Source: JANQEA01 sp964466035 (GTDB lineage Bacteria; Bipolaricaulota; Bipolaricaulia; UBA7950; UBA9294). Taken from it: a DNA stretch of 51,970 bases. Both the position numbers and the translations under genes were made by a program. Below, piece by piece: positions 31,813 through 40,169 of this stretch. The notes below the pieces were generated by a model, which was not told where the DNA came from, did not search any database, and saw only the letters and a list, made by a program, of their open reading frames with translations. The stretch spans positions 1-51,970 of the forward strand of contig CAYXLR010000014.1 of NCBI GenBank assembly GCA_964466035.1, read 5' to 3'. Every line of letters begins with the position of its first letter. Positions within the stretch are counted from its first letter, which is position 1.

Positions 31813-32705
31813 AGCCGCCCGTCGGCGGACAAGCGGTCATCGAAGGTGTGATGATGCAAAACGGCGATCGCATAGCGGTCGCCGTTCGGCGTCAGACCGA
31901 CGGTGAGATCCTCGTCCGCCCGATTCCGGCCCGATCCCGGTTCAAGCGACTCGGCCGGATCCCGTTTCTGCGGGGCCTGTTCCGGCTGTACGACATGATG
32001 TCCCTCGGCCTCCGGGCGCTGAACCTGTCGACCCAGCTCGCCTTCCCCGAGGAGGAGCAAATGAGCCGCGGCGGGACGTTCTTCACCTTCGTCTTCGCGA
32101 TCGCCGTCGCGATCGGGGCGTTCATCGTCCTCCCGCTCTACCTGACGAACAACATCGCCGGGCTCCGGCTCGGCAACTCCGTGCTGTTCAACCTCGTCGA
32201 GGGGTTCATCCGGCTGGGGTTTTTCTTCCTCTACCTGATCGTCATCTCTCGACTGAAGGACATCCGCCGCGTCTTCCGGTACCACGGCGCGGAGCACAAG
32301 GCCGTCTACACCTACGAGGCCGACGAGCCGCTGACGGTCGACAACGCCAAGCCGCACACGACGCTCCACCCGCGGTGCGGGACCGCCTTCCTGATGACCG
32401 TCTTCGTGATCGCGATCCTCGTCTTCTCCCTCGCCGGAAATCCGACCCTGTGGCTGAAGATCCTCTCCCGTCTCCTCCTCCTCCCGGTCGTCGCCGGCGT
32501 GTCGTACGAGGCCCTCCGGTTCACCGGGCGTAACTACCATCGCTGGTGGGTCCGCGTGCTGGCGCAGCCGGGGCTTTGGCTGCAGCGGCTGACCACCGCG
32601 GAGCCGGACGACGGGATGATCGAGGTCGCCCTCGCCTCGTTGCGCCGCGTCGTCGACGTCGAGGACGCCGAACCGGAGCCGGTGCTCGCGGGCACATCGG
32701 AGTAA
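31809..32705 (+). CDS. DUF1385 family membrane protein (YqhQ-like)
   Basis: Predicted 298-residue membrane protein. It begins with the family signature VGGQAVIEGVMMQNGDRIAVAVR and contains RFLRYHGAEHKAVYTYE-like (RVFRYHGAEHKAVY) and PHTTLHPRCGTAF motifs with conserved His, Glu and Cys that may bind a metal. About four membrane segments lie at residues 93-120, 135-160, 190-215 and 215-240. In many bacteria the gene lies between rpmE and prfA, as the L31 neighbour suggests here, but prfA does not follow. Biochemical role unknown. Confidence 0.9.
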   Translation: MKPPVGGQAVIEGVMMQNGDRIAVAVRRQTDGEILVRPIPARSRFKRLGRIPFLRGLFRLYDMMSLGLRALNLSTQLAFPEEEQMSRGGTFFTFVFAIAVAIGAFIVLPLYLTNNIAGLRLGNSVLFNLVEGFIRLGFFFLYLIVISRLKDIRRVFRYHGAEHKAVYTYEADEPLTVDNAKPHTTLHPRCGTAFLMTVFVIAILVFSLAGNPTLWLKILSRLLLLPVVAGVSYEALRFTGRNYHRWWVRVLAQPGLWLQRLTTAEPDDGMIEVALASLRRVVDVEDAEPEPVLAGTSE

Positions 32706-32730
32706 CCGCGCCGAAGGATCCGATCCCTGT

Positions 32731-33774
32731 CTAGGCCCCGCGGAGAAGCCCCTTGTTTTCTTCCCCGATTCCGAGCGAAGGATCCGGGGCGAGGGAGAGC
32801 GGGTCCGACTCCCCGAGTCGCAGGTGCCTGAACGCGCCGGCGGCGGCGATCATCGCGGCGTTGTCGGTGCATAGATCGAGCGGGGGGAACGATACCTCGA
32901 TCCCCCGTTCGGCCCCCGCAGCGACGAGGCCGCGCCGGAGGTGCGCGTTCGCCGCCACGCCTCCGACGACGACGAGTCGACGGCGATGGTACCGTCGCGT
33001 CGCTTCGATCGACTTCCCGGTCAGGACGCCGACGACGCTCGCGAGGACCGACGCCGCGACGTCCTCGGTCCGCTCGCGCGGATGCTTCCGCAGGTGATAC
33101 AGGACCGCCGTCTTCAGCCCGGCGAAGGAAAAGTCGAATCCCGGAGAGTCGGCCATCGGACGCGGGAACGGGATCGCGTTCGGATCCCCTCGGCCGGCCA
33201 GCCGGTCGATCTCCGCCCCGGCCGGGTACCCGATCCCGATCATCTTGCCGACCTTGTCCAACGCCTCGCCCGCCGCGTCGTCGACCGTTCGCCCCACCAA
33301 GCGGTACTCCACGTACGCCGGCACGTCGACCAGCGTCGTGTGTCCGCCGGAGACGATCAGCGCCATGAACGGGGGCACGACCTCCGGCGCCTGCAGTCGG
33401 TGCGCGAAGATATGCCCCTCCAGATGGTTGACCCCGATGAACGGGATCCCGAGCCCGAACGCCATCCCCTTGCCGTGGGACAGACCGACGAGGAGCGGCC
33501 CGATCAGTCCCGGCCCGCTCGTCGCTGCGATCAGCGAGAGGTCCGAGAACGAAACCTCCGCCGTCTCGACCGCCTCCCGCACGAGGTACGGGAGCTTTCG
33601 AACGTGATCGCGGGACGCCACCTCGGGGACCACCCCGCCGTACCGCGCGTGAAGCTCGGCCTGCGAGTAGACGAGGTTGACGAGGACCCCGCTCTCCCCC
33701 CGGAGGATCGCGACCGACGTCTCGTCGCACGATGTCTCGATCCCCAGGGTGAGGAACCGGGCCTCCTCGGTCAT
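32731..33774 (-). CDS. tsaD: tRNA N6-adenosine threonylcarbamoyltransferase
   Basis: Predicted 347-residue enzyme that transfers threonylcarbamoyl to A37 of ANN-decoding tRNAs. ASKHA-fold motifs are GIETSCDETSVAIL, the metal ligands in NHLEGHIFAH, VSGGHTTLV, SFAGLKTAV, and VVGGVAANAHLR. Length is normal for bacterial TsaD (about 340). Its ATG overlaps the hpt stop by four bases. It ends an fbp-hpt-tsaD operon and converges with the DUF1385 gene 25 bases away, with no clear terminator in between. Confidence 0.96.
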   Translation of the reverse strand: MTEEARFLTLGIETSCDETSVAILRGESGVLVNLVYSQAELHARYGGVVPEVASRDHVRKLPYLVREAVETAEVSFSDLSLIAATSGPGLIGPLLVGLSHGKGMAFGLGIPFIGVNHLEGHIFAHRLQAPEVVPPFMALIVSGGHTTLVDVPAYVEYRLVGRTVDDAAGEALDKVGKMIGIGYPAGAEIDRLAGRGDPNAIPFPRPMADSPGFDFSFAGLKTAVLYHLRKHPRERTEDVAASVLASVVGVLTGKSIEATRRYHRRRLVVVGGVAANAHLRRGLVAAGAERGIEVSFPPLDLCTDNAAMIAAAGAFRHLRLGESDPLSLAPDPSLGIGEENKGLLRGA

Positions 33775-34349
33775 CGGATGAATTCCGGCTTCAGGACCCC
33801 GATGAACGGCAGGTTCCGGTACAGCTCCGCGTAATCCATGCCGTATCCGACGACGAACGCGTCCTCGTCCATCGTGAACCCGACGTAGTCGATGTCGACC
33901 GGCGTCTCGCGGCGAGCGACCTTGTCGACCAGCGTGCAGACGCGGACCGAAGCGGCGTTCCGCGCGGCGAAGCTGCGCTTCAGGTACTCGATCGTGAACC
34001 CCGTGTCGATGATGTCCTCGATGATCAGGACGTCCCGCCCGTCGATCGGCTTCTCGAGGTCCTTGACCAGCCGGACTGCACCCGGTGCCGTTCCGTTCCC
34101 GTACGAGGAGACGGAGATCAGGTCGTACTCGACCGGCATCGGAAACCGGCGGGCGAGATCGGACATGAAGACGAGCGCGCCGCGAAGGATCCCGACCAGC
34201 AGGATCGGGCGCTTCTGCGGATCCTCGGCGTACCCCCGGTCGCAGTAGTCGGTCGCGATCTCGTCCGCCAACGCACCGACTCGATGCTGGATCGCCTCCG
34301 CGGAGTAGACGACGCGCGAGATCCGTTCCTCGAGCTGCTCCCGGTTCAT
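33771..34349 (-). CDS. hpt: Hypoxanthine phosphoribosyltransferase
   Basis: Predicted 192-residue salvage enzyme making IMP or GMP from the base and PRPP. The PRPP loop is complete (VLIIEDIIDTGFTI), with the PPi loop near GILRGALVFMSDL and the base-binding VGYGMDY near the C-terminus, as in other bacterial HPRTs. ATG 34349 overlaps the fbp stop (34346-34348) by four bases. It complements guaB and purB elsewhere in the window. Confidence 0.95.
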   Translation of the reverse strand: MNREQLEERISRVVYSAEAIQHRVGALADEIATDYCDRGYAEDPQKRPILLVGILRGALVFMSDLARRFPMPVEYDLISVSSYGNGTAPGAVRLVKDLEKPIDGRDVLIIEDIIDTGFTIEYLKRSFAARNAASVRVCTLVDKVARRETPVDIDYVGFTMDEDAFVVGYGMDYAELYRNLPFIGVLKPEFIR

Positions 34350-35461
34350 TCGTTCGATCCCTTCGCTCGGATGGTAAACCGCTCGTCGAGCGCGTCCAAC
34401 CGGTGGCTGATGCCGACGTATTCCAGGTCGTGGATCCCGAGCATCGCCGGGCCGGAGAAGCCTTGTTCGCGGATGTCGTGCGCCTTCCGCGACGCCTTCT
34501 GACGGACCCAGTCCCAATACGGATGATCGAACGCGTCGACCGGCTCGGTCAGCACCCCGTCGCGGATCGAGAACGCGAGACAGGAGACGATCGGCGGCCC
34601 GTCGAAGAACGAGACGGAGCTTTTCGCCTTCACCGGCATCAGCGGTCCGATGTGGCTTCCTCGCATGAAGCCGGACACGTAATGACAGATCTCGAACGGC
34701 GCGAGGATCTCGCCGGTGGCGGGAAAGCCCTTCTGGGTGCGGACGAGCATGATCGGATCGTCTTTCCCGACGTACTTCCCGGCGATGTTCCGGAGGCGCG
34801 TCGTGCAGGAGGAGACGGCGATCTCCCCGTCGTGGCGGGAGTGGATCGACTCGACCACGAACCGGCCGTTGTCGCGAAGGAGCGCGGCCAGGTCGTAGGT
34901 GTCCTCGGGGGTGACAAGCTCGATCACGCGGTCCCCCTCGGTGCAATCGACGTCCATCACGGTGTACCGGTAGCCCTTGCCGCCGGCCGGCGACAGGATC
35001 AGCCCCGCGTTGTACATCGGGTCGGCGAACGCCAGGAACAGGGGCAGATTGTACGCCCCGGGCTCGGTCTTGTCGGCGGTGAACATCAGGAACGGCTCGT
35101 TCGGCCGTTCCTCGAACTCCATCTCCGCCACCGCCGGCCCGAGGCCGCGGGTGTTGCCGGAGAAGGCGTCCTTCAGGATGTCCTGCCCGGCGCCGTACAG
35201 CCCCTGTTCCCTCGCCACCTCCGTCCCTGCGAGGAACGCGTCCCACGCCAGTCGATGGACGCGCTCGTCGTCGACCCCCCGATCGTGCGTCATGAGGACG
35301 GCGACGTCGTCGCCGGTGTGGTTCAGTTCGTGGTCGATGATCAGACCGGCCCCTTGTCGGTCCACCGTCTCCTCGACCGCCGCGAGGAGCCTCTCGCTCG
35401 GGCAGATGTGCCCGCCGATGCTCCCCACGTCCGCCTTGATCGCCGTGAGCGTGACCTTCAT
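34346..35461 (-). CDS. fbp: Fructose-1,6-bisphosphate aldolase/phosphatase, archaeal type V
   Basis: Predicted 371-residue bifunctional gluconeogenic enzyme that condenses triose phosphates and dephosphorylates the product to fructose 6-phosphate. The hallmark start is MKVTLTAIKADVGSIGGH, followed by DHELNHTGDDVAVLMTHDRG, AFSGNTRGLGPAVAEMEFEERP, FADPMYNAGLIL, and the conserved end KASRKAHDIREQGFSGPAML. This type is nearly universal in archaea and found in deep-branching bacteria. I chose ATG 35461, ten bases after GGGAGG; an in-frame start at 35482 would lie upstream of that site. Confidence 0.95.
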   Translation of the reverse strand: MKVTLTAIKADVGSIGGHICPSERLLAAVEETVDRQGAGLIIDHELNHTGDDVAVLMTHDRGVDDERVHRLAWDAFLAGTEVAREQGLYGAGQDILKDAFSGNTRGLGPAVAEMEFEERPNEPFLMFTADKTEPGAYNLPLFLAFADPMYNAGLILSPAGGKGYRYTVMDVDCTEGDRVIELVTPEDTYDLAALLRDNGRFVVESIHSRHDGEIAVSSCTTRLRNIAGKYVGKDDPIMLVRTQKGFPATGEILAPFEICHYVSGFMRGSHIGPLMPVKAKSSVSFFDGPPIVSCLAFSIRDGVLTEPVDAFDHPYWDWVRQKASRKAHDIREQGFSGPAMLGIHDLEYVGISHRLDALDERFTIRAKGSNE

Positions 35462-35494
35462 GTCCGCGCCCACCTCCCGCACAAAAGGATCGAT

Positions 35495-35517
35495 GCCAAT
35501 AGCGATGGGCTACTGGC
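35495..35517 (-). promoter_or_regulatory. 5' leader hairpin of the fbp-hpt-tsaD mRNA
   Basis: A 9-bp stem (one G-U pair) with a 5-base loop, GCCAGTAGC/GCTATTGGC on the minus strand, lies directly at the predicted transcription start. It could protect the 5' end or act as an operator; no match to a known riboswitch is seen. Confidence 0.4.
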
Positions 35518-35525
35518 ACGCGGCG

Positions 35526-35553
35526 ATTATACCGCCCCGCAGAATCGGGACAA
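35526..35553 (-). promoter_or_regulatory. fbp: Promoter of fbp-hpt-tsaD (TTGTCC-N16-TATAAT)
   Basis: On the minus strand TTGTCC (35553-35548) and a perfect TATAAT (35531-35526) with a 16-base spacer, 65 bases before the fbp start and downstream of the copper ATPase stop. Confidence 0.7.
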
Positions 35554-35591
35554 CCGACGCAAGATCGCGGGTTTCTCGGAAACGGAGCCGC

Positions 35592-37841
35592 CTAGTCGCC
35601 CGACAGGTTCACCCGCCGGAGGCGATTCGCGTTCGTCACGACGTTGATCGACGAGAGGGCCATCGCCGCCTCGGCGATCAGCGGGTGGAGGAGGCCGAGC
35701 ACGGCGAGCGGGATCGCGAAGACGTTGTAGAAGAACGCCCAGAACAGGTTCTGACGGATCTTCCCGAACGTGGCTCGCGAGAGGCGAACCGCGCGAACGA
35801 GCGCGTCGAGATCCCCGGAGACGAGCGTCACGTCGGCCGCCTCCATCGCGACGTCGGTCCCCGTCCCGATCGCGATCCCGACGTCGGCCGCCTTCAGCGC
35901 CGGCGCGTCGTTGATCCCGTCTCCGACCATCACGACGCGCTCGCCCTCCCCTTGGAGGCTTCGGATCGCGGCGAGTTTCTCCTCCGGGCGAACGTCCGCG
36001 GCGACGCGCTCGATCCCGACGGAGGCCGCGACCGCCTCGGCCGTCGCGGCGTGATCCCCGGTCAGGAGCATCGGGCGAAGGCCCATGCGTTCCAGCGCGT
36101 CGATCGCCGCGCTCGCGCCGCCCTTCACCCGATCGGCGATCGCGATCAGGCCGAGAACGCCTCCGATCTCGCGGGCGACGCCGACCACCGTCTTCGCCTC
36201 TCCGGCGAGCCGCTCCCAATCGGCCGCAACGGGATCGACGTCGTGGCCCAGCTCGGCCAGCCACTCCCGCGTTCCGGCGACGACGCGCGCGCCGCCCACG
36301 TTCCCACGCACGCCCCGTCCCGACACCGCACGGAACCGCTCGACCGGCGACAACGTGAGGCCCCGACTTTCGCTCTCGCGGACGATCGCCCGACCGATCG
36401 GGTGCTCGGAGCCGGCCTCCAGGCTCGCCGCGACGCGAAAAAGCTCGTCCTCTGCGATCCCGTTCGGGCGGACGTCCGTGACCCCCGGCCGGCCGACGGT
36501 GATCGTGCCGGTCTTGTCGAAGACGACGAGCCGCGCTTCCTGCAGCGTCTGGATCGCCTCGCCGGAGCGGAACAGGATCCCGTTCTCGCCGCCGATCCCG
36601 CTCCCGACCATCAGCGCGGTCGGCGTCGCCAGGCCGAGCGCGCACGGGCAGGCGATCACGAGCACCGCGATCGCCGCGTACAGCGCGCGGGAGAAGAGAC
36701 CCAGGTTCGCGTCGACCCAGGGGAGGAGGACGCCGGCCCGCTCGACGACCGTTCCCAGAGCGCCGGGAAAGGCGATCCAGACGACGAGCGTGACCAGGGC
36801 GATCCCGAGGACGACCGGGACGAAGACCCGCGTGACGCGGTCGGCGAACGCCTGGATCGGCACCTTGCTCGACTGCGCCTCCTCGATCATCCGGACGATC
36901 CGGGCGAGGAACGTCGTCTCCCCGACGTCCGTCGCGCGGACCCGGAGGAGGCCCTCGCCGTTCACCGTCGCACCGACGACCGGATCGCCGACGCCGCGCC
37001 GCACGGGGGCCGACTCGCCGGTCACGAGGGACTCGTCGAGGTGGCTCTCGCCGAAGACGATCACCCCGTCGGTCGGGATCTTCTCGCCGGGGCGGACGAC
37101 CAGCACGTCGCCGACCTCGACGGAGTCGACCGGCACGCCGATCTCCTCGCCGTCGCGGAGGACGCGGGCCGACTTCGCGCCGAGCTCCATCAGCCGGCGG
37201 ATCGCCTGAGAGGCGCGCCCCTTGGCCGTCGTCTCGATCCATCGGCCGGTCAAGTGGATCGCGAGGATCATCGCCGAGATCCCGGCGTAGTCGAACGACC
37301 GCGCCGACAGCCCGAGCTCGCCGAGGATCGCCAGAAGGCCGGTCAGAAACGAGACGGCGATCCCGAGGGCGATCAACGAATCCATCGTCGGGGCGCGGTG
37401 AGCCAGGGCGCGGAAGCCCGCCCGGATCGTCGGCCCGCCCGCGAACGCGAGCGGAATCGCGGCCAGGACGACCATCCCGACGTGGAAGAGGAGCGGGCTC
37501 GGCCACATGACCCCGAGGAACATCTCGGGAATCATCCACCCCATGATCGGCACGGCGAACGCCCACGCGAGCTTCATCCGTCGCTTCGCCGACGCGACGC
37601 GACGCGCGTCCCCCGCGAGGCGATCCTCCTCCGCGGCGGCGGCGCGCGCCCGATAGCCCGCCTCCGCGACCGCCTCGACCAGCCGTTCCACGGTCACTCG
37701 GTCGTCGTGCTCGATCGCCGCCCGCTCGGTGAGAAGGCGGACGTCCGCGCTCTGCACGCCCTCGACGCCGCGGAGAGCGTGCTCGACGGCCCGAGCGCAC
37801 GACGCGCAGTGCATCCCTTCGATTCGAAGCTCCTGACGCAT
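35592..37841 (-). CDS. copA: Copper-translocating P1B-type ATPase
   Basis: Predicted 749-residue inner-membrane pump exporting Cu(I). One N-terminal heavy-metal domain carries GMHCASCA (Cys12 and Cys15). Eight membrane segments include the ion-site motif ACPCALG. The A-domain TGES, phosphorylation site DKTGT, nucleotide-site SEHPIG and GDGINDAPAL are all present, and the last helices have the Cu-type NVVTNANRLR-like end. ATG 37841 follows AGGGGAG closely; a GTG at 37862 with GAGGAG is in frame, but it lies only about six bases past the predicted transcription start, so I favour the ATG. Confidence 0.95.
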   Translation of the reverse strand: MRQELRIEGMHCASCARAVEHALRGVEGVQSADVRLLTERAAIEHDDRVTVERLVEAVAEAGYRARAAAAEEDRLAGDARRVASAKRRMKLAWAFAVPIMGWMIPEMFLGVMWPSPLLFHVGMVVLAAIPLAFAGGPTIRAGFRALAHRAPTMDSLIALGIAVSFLTGLLAILGELGLSARSFDYAGISAMILAIHLTGRWIETTAKGRASQAIRRLMELGAKSARVLRDGEEIGVPVDSVEVGDVLVVRPGEKIPTDGVIVFGESHLDESLVTGESAPVRRGVGDPVVGATVNGEGLLRVRATDVGETTFLARIVRMIEEAQSSKVPIQAFADRVTRVFVPVVLGIALVTLVVWIAFPGALGTVVERAGVLLPWVDANLGLFSRALYAAIAVLVIACPCALGLATPTALMVGSGIGGENGILFRSGEAIQTLQEARLVVFDKTGTITVGRPGVTDVRPNGIAEDELFRVAASLEAGSEHPIGRAIVRESESRGLTLSPVERFRAVSGRGVRGNVGGARVVAGTREWLAELGHDVDPVAADWERLAGEAKTVVGVAREIGGVLGLIAIADRVKGGASAAIDALERMGLRPMLLTGDHAATAEAVAASVGIERVAADVRPEEKLAAIRSLQGEGERVVMVGDGINDAPALKAADVGIAIGTGTDVAMEAADVTLVSGDLDALVRAVRLSRATFGKIRQNLFWAFFYNVFAIPLAVLGLLHPLIAEAAMALSSINVVTNANRLRRVNLSGD

Positions 37842-37874
37842 GTCTCCCCTCGCCGGCTCCACGAACTCCTCGGA

Positions 37875-37902
37875 AGCATAGGCTCCGGATCGACGTCGTC
37901 AA
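37875..37902 (-). promoter_or_regulatory. copA: Promoter of the copper ATPase gene (TTGACG-N16-TATGCT)
   Basis: TTGACG (37902-37897) and TATGCT (37880-37875) on the minus strand, spacer 16. The spacer is not the long 19-base type used by CueR, so induction by a MerR-type regulator is not indicated. No clear CopY or CsoR operator was noticed. Confidence 0.55.
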
Positions 37903-37943
37903 AGCATGAAGTTCCATTGAAAAACTTGTGACGAACCGAGACG

Positions 37944-37975
37944 AAAAGGAGCGGGGCCCGTTCGAGCCCCGCTCC
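37944..37975 (-). terminator. Rho-independent terminator after the 29-residue peptide gene
   Basis: A perfect 10-bp GC-rich stem (GGAGCGGGGC with GCCCCGCTCC; 37975-37966 and 37957-37948) with an 8-base loop, followed on the minus strand by TTTTCG. It stops the short transcript from 38150 before the copA promoter. Confidence 0.85.
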
Positions 37976-38044
37976 CCTGAGAAAGGACCCTCTTACCTTT
38001 GCGAGGAGGCGCCTACGGAAGAGAAGCGCCGTTCCTCGCTCGGC

Positions 38045-38134
38045 CTAGCAGATTCCGCCGCACCACCAGCCGCCGAATGCAAACACCCAAAAGGCCCAGA
38101 AGAACGACAGAAGCAGCCACGCGGTCACGCACAT
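38045..38134 (-). CDS. 29-residue Trp/Cys-rich membrane microprotein
   Basis: ATG at 38134 lies eight bases after a consensus GAGGAGG and opens a 29-codon frame ending in TAG. The product is hydrophobic: Cys2, a membrane helix over about residues 4-20 rich in Leu, Phe and Trp, and the C-terminal tail GGWWCGGIC with Cys25 and Cys29. Five Trp and three Cys in 29 residues is extreme. The gene has its own promoter (38157-38185) and a strong terminator (37944-37975), giving a transcript of about 200 bases. It lies between two metal-transport genes, so a metal or redox role is conceivable, but no family is recognised. Confidence 0.65.
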   Translation of the reverse strand: MCVTAWLLLSFFWAFWVFAFGGWWCGGIC

Positions 38135-38156
38135 TGCGCACACCTCCTCGACCGGT

Positions 38157-38185
38157 CCTACACGCGAAGCGGCGGAAGGTTTCAA
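38157..38185 (-). promoter_or_regulatory. Possible promoter of the microprotein gene (TTGAAA-N17-TGTAGG)
   Basis: TTGAAA (38185-38180) is a good -35; TGTAGG (38162-38157), 17 bases on, is a weak -10. The predicted start near 38150 leaves a leader just long enough for the ribosome site. Confidence 0.45.
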
Positions 38186-38203
38186 CCGGTGCGAGCCGCC
38201 GAA

Positions 38204-39103
38204 TTACGAAGCGTGGCAGTCCTCGCCGCATCCGGAGCAGTCCGACTCGCGCTCGACCTCGATCGTCGCGTGGAGGATGCCGAGCGGTTCGACGCTTTCC
38301 CGGATCCGGCGGCGAAGATCGCCGGTGTCACCGAGGGTCGTCCCCTCGTCGGCGACGACGTGCGTCGTCAGGACGTGCCGTTCGCCGTCCTGCGTCCAGA
38401 TGTGCGTGTGATGCACGTCACAGACGCCCGGCATCGCTCGGATGAGGTCCTCGACCTGTTCGACCGACACGTCGGGCGGCGTCCCTTGGAGGAGGATGAT
38501 CAGCGTGTCCTTCAAGCGGCGGCCGACGTTCCAGAGCACGTAGAGCGTGATCAGGATCGAGAGGACCGGATCGAGGATCCGGACGTCGGTGAACGACATG
38601 ACGATCCCCGCGGCGAGGACGGCGAGCCAGCCGAGGACGTCCTCGACGAAGTGCCACGTCACCACGCGCTCGCTCAGGCTCCGGCCGCCGTGTGTGCGGA
38701 GCGCGGCGATCCCGTTGATCGCGATCCCAGCGATGGCCAGATAGATCATCCCGGTCGCGTTCGAAGCCACGGGCGCCATCAGCCGCTCGACCGCCCGGGA
38801 CAGGACCACGAATCCTCCGGCGAAGAGGACGAACGACATCACCAGCGCGCCGAGGAGCGAGAACCGTCGGTAGCCGAACGTGAACGTCTCGTCTCCCTTC
38901 CGCTTCGACAGCCGGGCGAAGTGCCAGGTCAAGCCGAGGGCGACGGAGTCGCCGAAGTCGTGCAGCGCGTCGGAGAGGACCGCCACGCTGTTCGTCCACA
39001 GCCCGCCGACGATCTCGAGCAAGGCGAACGCGAGGTTAAGCCAGAAGGCGACGCCGATCCGGCTCCCCGGTGAAGGCTCGTGACGACGATGTGCGTGTTC
39101 CAT
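38204..39103 (-). CDS. Cation diffusion facilitator (zinc/cobalt efflux) transporter
   Basis: Predicted 299-residue membrane antiporter of the CDF family (ZitB/CzcD-like). The His-rich start (EHAHRRHE) is followed by six membrane helices. The metal site of helix 2 is in LSDALHDFGD, and helix 5 has HFVEDVLGW. A cytosolic ferredoxin-like domain follows (VHHTHIWTQDGERHVLTTHVV) with its metal ligands. The unusual end, DCSGCGEDCHAS, has three Cys and a His and may sense or deliver metal. GGAG lies nine bases before ATG 39103. Zn2+ is the most likely ion. Confidence 0.92.
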   Translation of the reverse strand: MEHAHRRHEPSPGSRIGVAFWLNLAFALLEIVGGLWTNSVAVLSDALHDFGDSVALGLTWHFARLSKRKGDETFTFGYRRFSLLGALVMSFVLFAGGFVVLSRAVERLMAPVASNATGMIYLAIAGIAINGIAALRTHGGRSLSERVVTWHFVEDVLGWLAVLAAGIVMSFTDVRILDPVLSILITLYVLWNVGRRLKDTLIILLQGTPPDVSVEQVEDLIRAMPGVCDVHHTHIWTQDGERHVLTTHVVADEGTTLGDTGDLRRRIRESVEPLGILHATIEVERESDCSGCGEDCHAS

Positions 39104-39225
39104 AGGTTCGCGCTCCGACGGAATGGTGAAACGGTCCTCCCGAGGAATCAAGCCCGGGATTCCCGGCGGCGGATCGCGCGGCCCGAGAGCGGCGCAACGC
39201 CCCGGTCCGCAACCTGTCAGGCGAC

Positions 39226-39254
39226 TTGGCAAATCCCGGCCCGTTGTCTATCAT
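39226..39254 (+). promoter_or_regulatory. Promoter of the hydroxylase/FdrA operon (TTGGCA-N17-TATCAT)
   Basis: TTGGCA at 39226-39231 and TATCAT at 39249-39254, spacer 17. It lies 70 bases before the first gene and excludes the earlier in-frame starts for that gene. The rest of the 220-base gap to the CDF gene shows no other element. Confidence 0.7.
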
Positions 39255-39323
39255 GGAACCGTGACGAGGCTGATTCAGCCCGTCTTTTCGCCTTTCAATA
39301 GGTTGGTGGGAAAGGAGCGAGTC

Positions 39324-40169
39324 GTGCTCGGAGCGTTCGACTACGTTCGTGCCCGTTCGATCGACGAGGCCTGCCGCCTCCTCGCCGAGAGCGACGACGC
39401 CGCGGTCCTCGCCGGCGGAACGGACCTCCTGGTCGAGATCCGAAACGGGCTTCGCTCGCCGAGGCTCCTCGTCGACGTCAAGTCGGTCGACGAGCTCGCC
39501 GTCCTCGACGTCGACGGGCCGGAACGGGTCATCGGTGCGGCGGTCCCGCTGAACCGGGTCGCCGAGCACCGGGCGATCCGGGACGCGTTTCCCGCGCTCG
39601 CCGAATCGGCCCTCTCGATCGGCACCTACCAGCTTCGCAATCGGGCGACGCTCGCCGGGAACCTGTGTAACGCCTCGCCGGCCGCCGACTCGGCGCCGGT
39701 GCTGATGACGGTCGACGCACGTCTGACCGTCGCCGGGCCGAGCGGGACCCGCACCGTCCCGGTCTCGAAGCTGTTCACCGGCGTCAAGCGGACCTGCTTG
39801 ACCTCCGAGGAGATCGTGACCGACGTTCGGATTCCCGCCCCCGAGAGCGGAACGCGGACCGCGTTTCTCAAGCAGCAGCGGATCCGCGGACACGACCTCG
39901 CCGTGGTCAACGTCGCCGGATCGTACGCGCCGGACGCCGGGACGCTGAGGGTCGCCGTCGGCAGCTGCGCGCCGACCCCGGTCCTCCTCGAGCCGATCGA
40001 CGCGAGCGGCTCGGTCGACGCCGTCGCCGGCCGCGCGATCGAGCTCGCCGAGGCCGCCGTGTCGCCGATCTCCGACGTCCGCGCGTCGGCCGCCTATCGA
40101 CGCGCCGTCCTTCCCGTTCTCCTCCGACGCCTCGTCGACCGGCTTCTCCGCGGAGGGAGGCGGTCTTGA
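39324..40169 (+). CDS. Molybdenum hydroxylase FAD-binding subunit (CoxM/XdhB-like)
   Basis: Predicted 281-residue medium subunit of a xanthine dehydrogenase-family enzyme, passing electrons from the Fe-S subunit to an acceptor through FAD. The FAD motif VLAGGTDLLVEIRNG and the second motif IGTYQLRNRATLAGNLCNASPAADSAP (typical TIGGNLxxASPAAD) are present, followed by the CO dehydrogenase flavoprotein C-terminal domain. GTG 39324 lies six bases after AAAGGAG. First gene of a five-gene overlapping operon. Confidence 0.92.
   Translation: MLGAFDYVRARSIDEACRLLAESDDAAVLAGGTDLLVEIRNGLRSPRLLVDVKSVDELAVLDVDGPERVIGAAVPLNRVAEHRAIRDAFPALAESALSIGTYQLRNRATLAGNLCNASPAADSAPVLMTVDARLTVAGPSGTRTVPVSKLFTGVKRTCLTSEEIVTDVRIPAPESGTRTAFLKQQRIRGHDLAVVNVAGSYAPDAGTLRVAVGSCAPTPVLLEPIDASGSVDAVAGRAIELAEAAVSPISDVRASAAYRRAVLPVLLRRLVDRLLRGGRRS

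Noticed and set aside
39123..39323. N-terminal extension of the FAD subunit gene from the ATG at 39123
   Set aside because: It would cross the promoter at 39226-39254 and has an Arg/Gly/Pro-rich non-domain sequence; GTG 39324 has the ribosome site.
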